Source: CBDCXF01 sp965223755 (GTDB lineage: Bacteria > Acidobacteriota > Thermoanaerobaculia > Multivoradales > JAHEKO01). From it: 64,000 nucleotides of DNA. Of the stretch, positions 59,267 to 64,000 are shown one piece after another. Every line of letters starts with the position of its first letter. Position 1 is the first letter of the stretch. A program made the translations under genes and the position numbers. The notes under the pieces were generated by a model, which saw only the letters and a list, made by a program, of their open reading frames with translations, was not told the DNA's origin and searched no databases. Where the stretch lies: assembly GCA_965223755.1 (NCBI GenBank), contig CBDCXF010000002.1:496001-560000 (forward strand), in the 5' to 3' direction.

Positions 59267-62200
59267 CTAACAGTTCCAAACCGTTATACATACCTCCCTG
59301 CAAATGAGTGTCGCTCGCTGCCAATCCCAATTGTAGTCACACTCACATTCCTCTTCAGGCTGACAATCGTGCTCAGGCGGGATGCCGTCGTCGCAATCGT
59401 CACAATCCCCGCCGTCATCGTCGCCGCCACCACCGCCTCCTTCTGGTGGAGGGTCATCACCATCATCGCCATCGTCATCCTCCCAGTACTGTCCGCACTG
59501 ACCATTGGCGATCCCTTCATCTAACAACCAGCCAAACGCATCCTCCGGTTTCGAGTCCTTAGGTTCACTCAATATTCGAATGACGTCCTGAGTCATAAAG
59601 CGATGTTCGTCTTGTTCGCTCTCCCAGTTTCCGGAGTAGAAGCCGTTGATGAAATAAATCATGTGAAAAAGCTCATGTAAAAGATGATACGTTATGCGCC
59701 CGTTCCTAGAATTGATCTTGATTTCTCTTTCGTAGTGATCTATGGAGGCCGGAGGACTTATATCGGCGTGACCTATGGTGTAAGTTCTGTCATCTTGATG
59801 GGCTGCGATAAGCATCGCGCGACCGCTTTTGCGCTGAGCCAGACTGATAAGTGCCCGGTCAATGTTTCCTGTCGGATCATCAACACAAGCAATTTTTTGT
59901 CCTGTTGGATCGATTGCGGAAAGTGGTCGACCTCCGACATATGAATAACGATTCCAGACGTTCGGCCCAGCCCCCTGCATTACCGGATCCACGGACATCA
60001 TCCTCCCCAGATGAGATATATAAAACCTAGCATGCATGTAATCCATGCCGGTGTCTGAGTCCCTTTCATGCCCGGTGAATTTCATCACTCCGTTTCCGGC
60101 CGCAGTGAGTTCCTCCCCATAGGGCAGATACTCGTGCTCAGAGACTTTCGCTCCAAGACTGTCGGTCACTAACCGTATGCTGCCCAGATGATCGGTGTGA
60201 TAGTGCTGCTGGGTTCCCGAGCCATCTTCAGTCCCTAGCAGCCTCCTCCCCATCCAGATGTAGTCCATGGTGTGGGTCCAGTTGCCGGATTGGTCTTCGC
60301 CGGTGAGATTGAAAGTGGAAAGGACCTGGTTTCCCGGACCCCTGATGGTGAAGTCCACTTCTCTGGTGGAAATGGAGCCTTGCCAGTCAATGGTGGCCAC
60401 TCTCTCTCCTGAGAAGTTGTAGAGGAAAAACCACCTGCCGTTCTGCTCGGTCATCGAGTTTCCGGTGTCGTAGGAGTAGGCATCTGAGCCCCAGGAGGTC
60501 ATGTTGCCACTGGCGTCATAGCCGGCCACCGACAGGCGGTTGGTGTTTTGGTTGACGGCAATGGTAGTGGTCTGGGTGCCACCTCCCACCGGCCAGGTCT
60601 TGACCTCGGTCATGTTGCCAAAGACATCGTAGGTGTAGTCCTGCCGGGTGCTGTCTCCGGTGGCGGCGTCGCGCACATAGGCACGGGTCAGGCGGTTGAC
60701 CTTGTCGTAGCGATAGAGGTCATCGTAGCCCGAGGTGTCCCCAATGGTGATGATGTTCCCTGAGCCATCGTAGGTATAAGAGCCCGTGTTCCATAGGACT
60801 CCTGGATTGGTGGTGTTTAAAGCCAAGGTGCGGGCGTTGTTGCTCGCCTGCACCGTGTGCGAGTCCTGCGTCCCATTGGTGTGCGGGATCGTCGCCCAGG
60901 TGCCGGATGGATGGTAGGTGAGGTCATTGGTCCAGCCGTTAACCCTCTGGATTCTCCCATGAGACCAGTCCGTGTTGATTGTGCGCGCAATGCTCCCCGT
61001 CGTCGAAGAGCACGAGGCGTTCGAGCACCGCGGGTAGGTCATCCGATCATTGAGACCCCACTCATCTGGATTCGGTCTGATCCAGAAGCGCTGATACTCC
61101 CCACTCCGGGTGCTGTCTAGGTCCGCATAGATGTAGGTCGAGATGGTGGTGGCCGCTCCATCGCTCGCACGGTATGCGTAAACCTCGGTCACCCGCGTGC
61201 TCTCCTCGCCTTGCGTTGGCGTCCAGGGAAGCTCTAGATAGTTGTAGCGGTGAAGCTTGTGCACCCTCCCAAGCCCCGGACCAGAGGCCGTGTCGTAGAC
61301 GGTTTGCGTCACCGTACGACTTGAGTTGTTGGCATCCTTGACCTTGACGAGTCTCCCCAGCCAGTCGTACTCGTAATCGACGTCCACTCGGCCGTCGTCT
61401 CGTGAGTACGCGTTGCCCCTCGAGTCATACGACCCGTAGGTCACCGTGCCATTACCCGTGGAGCCGATCTCTGGATGGGTTTCCGAAAGGAGGTTGCCCA
61501 AGTTATTGTAGACAAAGCTCCTTGACTGCATCACCGTCCCCGCTGTGTCCTGTTCGACCGAGGTCAGGTTGCCACTGACGTCATAGTCGTACTCAGTCGC
61601 CACCAGACGGTTGACGTCACTCGCGTCTGAGTACTCTTCGACTCGGGTCGTGCGACCAAAACCGTCGCGGTAGCTGTATTTGGGCACCCACTGGTAGCCG
61701 ATGCCGGTCAATAGGGTCCGGGCCTCAGTTTCTACAATGCGATCCCCCGTGTAGGTAAAGCGCACTTCGTGGTTTACGCCCTCAGGAGGCTGGATCACTG
61801 TTGGGCGGCCGAAAGCGTCGTAATTGAGGTACTGAGTGAGCTGACTTGCCTCACCCATGTTGGACTTGGAAAGCACCCAGCCGCGGGAGTTGTAGGAGGT
61901 TGTGGACTCCTTCCATACGCTCCCAGGCTCCAAATGTCGTTGTTTCTCCGCCCGCCCAAATTCGTCAAACCATGTGGCGCTCTCATCAAACGAGCCCCCT
62001 CCCGGCCATCTCTTACTCGAGGTTACTTTGGCGGGAGTGGTCGTAGTTGGCGCGTCGTACTGGTACTCCCAATAGGCCCCGCTCGGCAGAGTTGCCTGAG
62101 TCATTAGCGCCAAGCTGTTGTACGCAAAGGTCGTCGTTAGACCATTCGCGTCTCGGATCGCCATCACCGCCCCGGTCGAGGCGTCTAGATCCACATCGTA

Positions 62201-64000
62201 GGTAAGCCAAATCCCAGCCGTGCCATCAGGCTGGTAGGGTCTGGAGGTCTTGCGCACTCCGTTCTCATAGGTGTGCTTGACCCAGCTCTCGGGCTGAGAA
62301 GGCAGGTTGTCGCAGGTCGTAGAGGTATCCAGAGTCTGGAAGTCCCCTCCGTAGGTCTTAACCTCCGCCACTTCGCCCCGGGTGGTGGGCTCAAACACCT
62401 GCACCACATCAGTGGTCGTTCGACTTGTCCCCACCCGGCTCTGGCGCGTGCACTCTAGGAACCCTGTCGTCGAGTCAAACTGGTAGAAGCGACGGGTGTA
62501 GAGCTCTCCTGTGGCGTTGGTGTCGTTCTCCTGGGTGTACTCGAACGTCCCCAGGATCCAGTTATCCGACGGAGTCGGAGGAGCCCAGCTCCCATTGGTG
62601 TACTGCAGGATATTGGGGATCTTGTCGTATTGAACCTTACTCAGACGATCCTTGACCGTACCGTCAAAGTTGTGGCTCACCGTGCGCAGCCGCCAGTGGC
62701 CCAAACCATCATCATTGGAGCTATCGGTATCGACGTACTTGTCTCCATCGTCGTGGTAGATGACCCTTGAGTCCTCCGCTCGCCTGTTCGTGGCCGTGTG
62801 CTCCGACTGGTTGCTTCCTGTAGGTAGTACATCTTTCCTGTACTTGAGGTAGGTAGATCTCAGCTTCGTCCCAGAGCACTCACCGTTCCCCGCTGATCCC
62901 GACCACACTTCAGACGATAGATGCTTCCCATCCACTTGGGCCTGACGCTTGGTGTAGGGCAAGCCCTGCTCCCAGCTACTGGTGTCGTCGTGGAAAAAAT
63001 AGTGCTTGGTGCAGTCGCCCGTAGGTTGTTGCACCCAGGTGGCCGTCTCTGCCTCATCACTCCCACTTTTGGGATAGTAGGTCTGTTTGTACTTCCAGGT
63101 ACCCAACACCGTGCCCAATGAGTCCACCATCCGGCGCTCTTTAACCGCTGCGGTGGTGTTCCAAGGCGCTGAGCCGTTGAAGGTGAATTCTTGGATGTCC
63201 CACTCGTACGCTCCCCGAGTAGGCAAGATCAGCTTCTCTAGAAAGCCCGGAGCATCCTGCGCCCCTCCGCACAGGTTCTCGTAGGTCGGGACTCCATTCT
63301 CGATCATCTCGTACTTGGTTCCGTCCGGCAGGTTGATCCGGATCAGGTGCGGCAATTGGATCCTCGTCCCCGACCCGGGGTAGTCGTCCTTGCAGCTCCG
63401 GTTGACGTGGTAGTCCCAGTAGTCGAGCGTGTAGACCATGCGTTGACCACCCACGGATTCAATATCCACCTTGGTCACCACCCCCGGGTCCCCGTAGTAG
63501 GTGTAGCCGTTGTTGAAGGTTAGATAGTTCTTGCGGTTGTAGCGATCGGTAAAGGTCCAGATGCTGTCGCCATTGGCGTCATAGGCCGAGCGCGTCACCG
63601 TCATGTCCGGATCTGAGGCCGAGCCAAAGGTATCCCAGGACTTAGTTAGGAAATACGTTGCGCTCGGGCCGCACCAGCCCCCTTGGAAACGCCGCGTCGA
63701 TCCATCCGGGGATTCGATGTCCGCGGTCAGACAATCGATCACCTTGAGGCGCAAGTAGCTCCCATCCCGGCTGTAGAAGGTGTCTGAGTCGTTGTCCGGG
63801 TGGGTTGCGTCAAAGTCATCCCAAAAGGAATGGGTGCCCCCAAATTGGTCGATGTAGAGCCACTTGCCGGACGAGTTATAGGGATGGTTTGGAGGGTAGA
63901 CCTCGCCTACCCCTAGGTGCCAGGCAAAGCCACCGGTGCGCTTCCTCCAGGGAATCGCCTGGGTGTAGATATACCCACCCTCAACGATCGTCTCGTAGTT
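59267..64000 (-). CDS. RHS-repeat protein with C-terminal HExxH zincin-like domain (N-terminus outside window)
   Basis: 1577 residues are visible; the frame stays open to the window edge. Many YD/RHS repeats (YDASGNMTSWGSDAYSYDTG, YDYDVSGNLTSVEQDTAGTV) end in the conserved RHS terminus: HTDHLGSIRLVTDSLGAKVS, YMHARFYISHLGRMMSVDPV and NRYSYVGGRPLSAIDPTG. A variable C-terminus of about 200 residues follows, with ITYHLLHELFHMIYFINGFY (HExxH, codons 59664-59678), a downstream Glu-rich WESEQDEHRFM as possible third zinc ligand, then an Asp/Gly stretch and a tail with eight Cys. This is polymorphic-toxin architecture; a proteolytic effector is inferred. Confidence 0.88.
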   Translation of the reverse strand, partial: NYETIVEGGYIYTQAIPWRKRTGGFAWHLGVGEVYPPNHPYNSSGKWLYIDQFGGTHSFWDDFDATHPDNDSDTFYSRDGSYLRLKVIDCLTADIESPDGSTRRFQGGWCGPSATYFLTKSWDTFGSASDPDMTVTRSAYDANGDSIWTFTDRYNRKNYLTFNNGYTYYGDPGVVTKVDIESVGGQRMVYTLDYWDYHVNRSCKDDYPGSGTRIQLPHLIRINLPDGTKYEMIENGVPTYENLCGGAQDAPGFLEKLILPTRGAYEWDIQEFTFNGSAPWNTTAAVKERRMVDSLGTVLGTWKYKQTYYPKSGSDEAETATWVQQPTGDCTKHYFFHDDTSSWEQGLPYTKRQAQVDGKHLSSEVWSGSAGNGECSGTKLRSTYLKYRKDVLPTGSNQSEHTATNRRAEDSRVIYHDDGDKYVDTDSSNDDGLGHWRLRTVSHNFDGTVKDRLSKVQYDKIPNILQYTNGSWAPPTPSDNWILGTFEYTQENDTNATGELYTRRFYQFDSTTGFLECTRQSRVGTSRTTTDVVQVFEPTTRGEVAEVKTYGGDFQTLDTSTTCDNLPSQPESWVKHTYENGVRKTSRPYQPDGTAGIWLTYDVDLDASTGAVMAIRDANGLTTTFAYNSLALMTQATLPSGAYWEYQYDAPTTTTPAKVTSSKRWPGGGSFDESATWFDEFGRAEKQRHLEPGSVWKESTTSYNSRGWVLSKSNMGEASQLTQYLNYDAFGRPTVIQPPEGVNHEVRFTYTGDRIVETEARTLLTGIGYQWVPKYSYRDGFGRTTRVEEYSDASDVNRLVATEYDYDVSGNLTSVEQDTAGTVMQSRSFVYNNLGNLLSETHPEIGSTGNGTVTYGSYDSRGNAYSRDDGRVDVDYEYDWLGRLVKVKDANNSSRTVTQTVYDTASGPGLGRVHKLHRYNYLELPWTPTQGEESTRVTEVYAYRASDGAATTISTYIYADLDSTRSGEYQRFWIRPNPDEWGLNDRMTYPRCSNASCSSTTGSIARTINTDWSHGRIQRVNGWTNDLTYHPSGTWATIPHTNGTQDSHTVQASNNARTLALNTTNPGVLWNTGSYTYDGSGNIITIGDTSGYDDLYRYDKVNRLTRAYVRDAATGDSTRQDYTYDVFGNMTEVKTWPVGGGTQTTTIAVNQNTNRLSVAGYDASGNMTSWGSDAYSYDTGNSMTEQNGRWFFLYNFSGERVATIDWQGSISTREVDFTIRGPGNQVLSTFNLTGEDQSGNWTHTMDYIWMGRRLLGTEDGSGTQQHYHTDHLGSIRLVTDSLGAKVSEHEYLPYGEELTAAGNGVMKFTGHERDSDTGMDYMHARFYISHLGRMMSVDPVMQGAGPNVWNRYSYVGGRPLSAIDPTGQKIACVDDPTGNIDRALISLAQRKSGRAMLIAAHQDDRTYTIGHADISPPASIDHYEREIKINSRNGRITYHLLHELFHMIYFINGFYSGNWESEQDEHRFMTQDVIRILSEPKDSKPEDAFGWLLDEGIANGQCGQYWEDDDGDDGDDPPPEGGGGGGDDDGGDCDDCDDGIPPEHDCQPEEECECDYNWDWQRATLICREVCITVWNC

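Noticed and set aside
1..64000. tRNA, rRNA or riboswitch genes
   Set aside because: Intergenic spaces are short or repeat-filled, and I recognised no cloverleaf, rRNA segment or riboswitch core by eye; a covariance-model scan would be decisive.

Overview
The window is GC-rich, densely coded DNA from a Gram-negative bacterium: it carries lptD, mltG, several TonB C-terminal-domain proteins and an Alternative Complex III locus. Protein content (ACIII, paired alkaline-phosphatase-fold proteins, many TonB_C modules, dispersed GTCATnCCGAGCG-type repeats, RHS proteins) suggests an Acidobacteriota-like organism. That placement is inference; there is no rRNA gene to test it and I recognised no tRNA gene.

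Layout. 1-4.6 kb (minus): actA-actB-actC of the quinol:cytochrome c oxidoreductase, cut by the window edge. 4.8-12.3 kb: a sulfotransferase, two tandem phosphodiesterase/phosphatase paralogues with a small ribbon-helix-helix-like protein, and two membrane proteins. 12.5-18.3 kb (minus): hydrolase, malate dehydrogenase, a DUF3667 protein, a VOC protein and two low-GC genes. 18.4-29.5 kb: an aryl-CoA ligase, a thioesterase, a repeat field with an intact IS481-type element, then a seven-gene minus-strand operon (SDR, RidA, enoyl-CoA hydratase, acyl-CoA dehydrogenase, a periplasmic TonB_C protein, an old-yellow-enzyme-like reductase, an FAD monooxygenase). With tryptophan 2,3-dioxygenase and kynureninase (38.5-40.6 kb) and a thiolase (46-47 kb), this reads as tryptophan -> kynurenine -> anthranilate -> 2-aminobenzoyl-CoA -> dearomatisation -> beta-oxidation. 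The 2-aminobenzoyl-CoA monooxygenase/reductase is split over two overlapping genes, and no classical kynurenine formamidase is visible.

29.7-38.5 kb: UMF1 transporter, acyltransferase, beta-propeller and creatininase-family genes, a secreted GH2 protein that has lost its catalytic glutamates, and a CPBP protease. 40.6-47.3 kb (minus): thiolase, lptD, gmd, rmd and an HD-domain protein, with a 158-bp MITE-like element exactly at the gmd/rmd junction. The LptD carries a TonB C-terminal domain in what should be a periplasmic turn of its barrel. 47.4-53.1 kb (plus): ruvX-mltG, a pseudokinase-TonB fusion, a CsgG-like protein, DUF3891 and ogt. 53.1-57.9 kb (minus): an ECF sigma/zinc anti-sigma pair with a single-cysteine thioredoxin-like protein, an M23 peptidase, a GHMP kinase and a PEGA protein. 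58.5-64 kb (minus): an RHS-repeat protein ending in an HExxH zincin-like region and an Asp/Gly/Cys-rich tail, followed by a small lipoprotein that could be its partner.

The best candidates for something undescribed are the TonB_C insertion in LptD, the pseudokinase-TonB fusion, the catalytically dead GH2 protein, the split 2-aminobenzoyl-CoA enzyme with RidA as candidate deaminase, and the RHS-zincin/lipoprotein pair.
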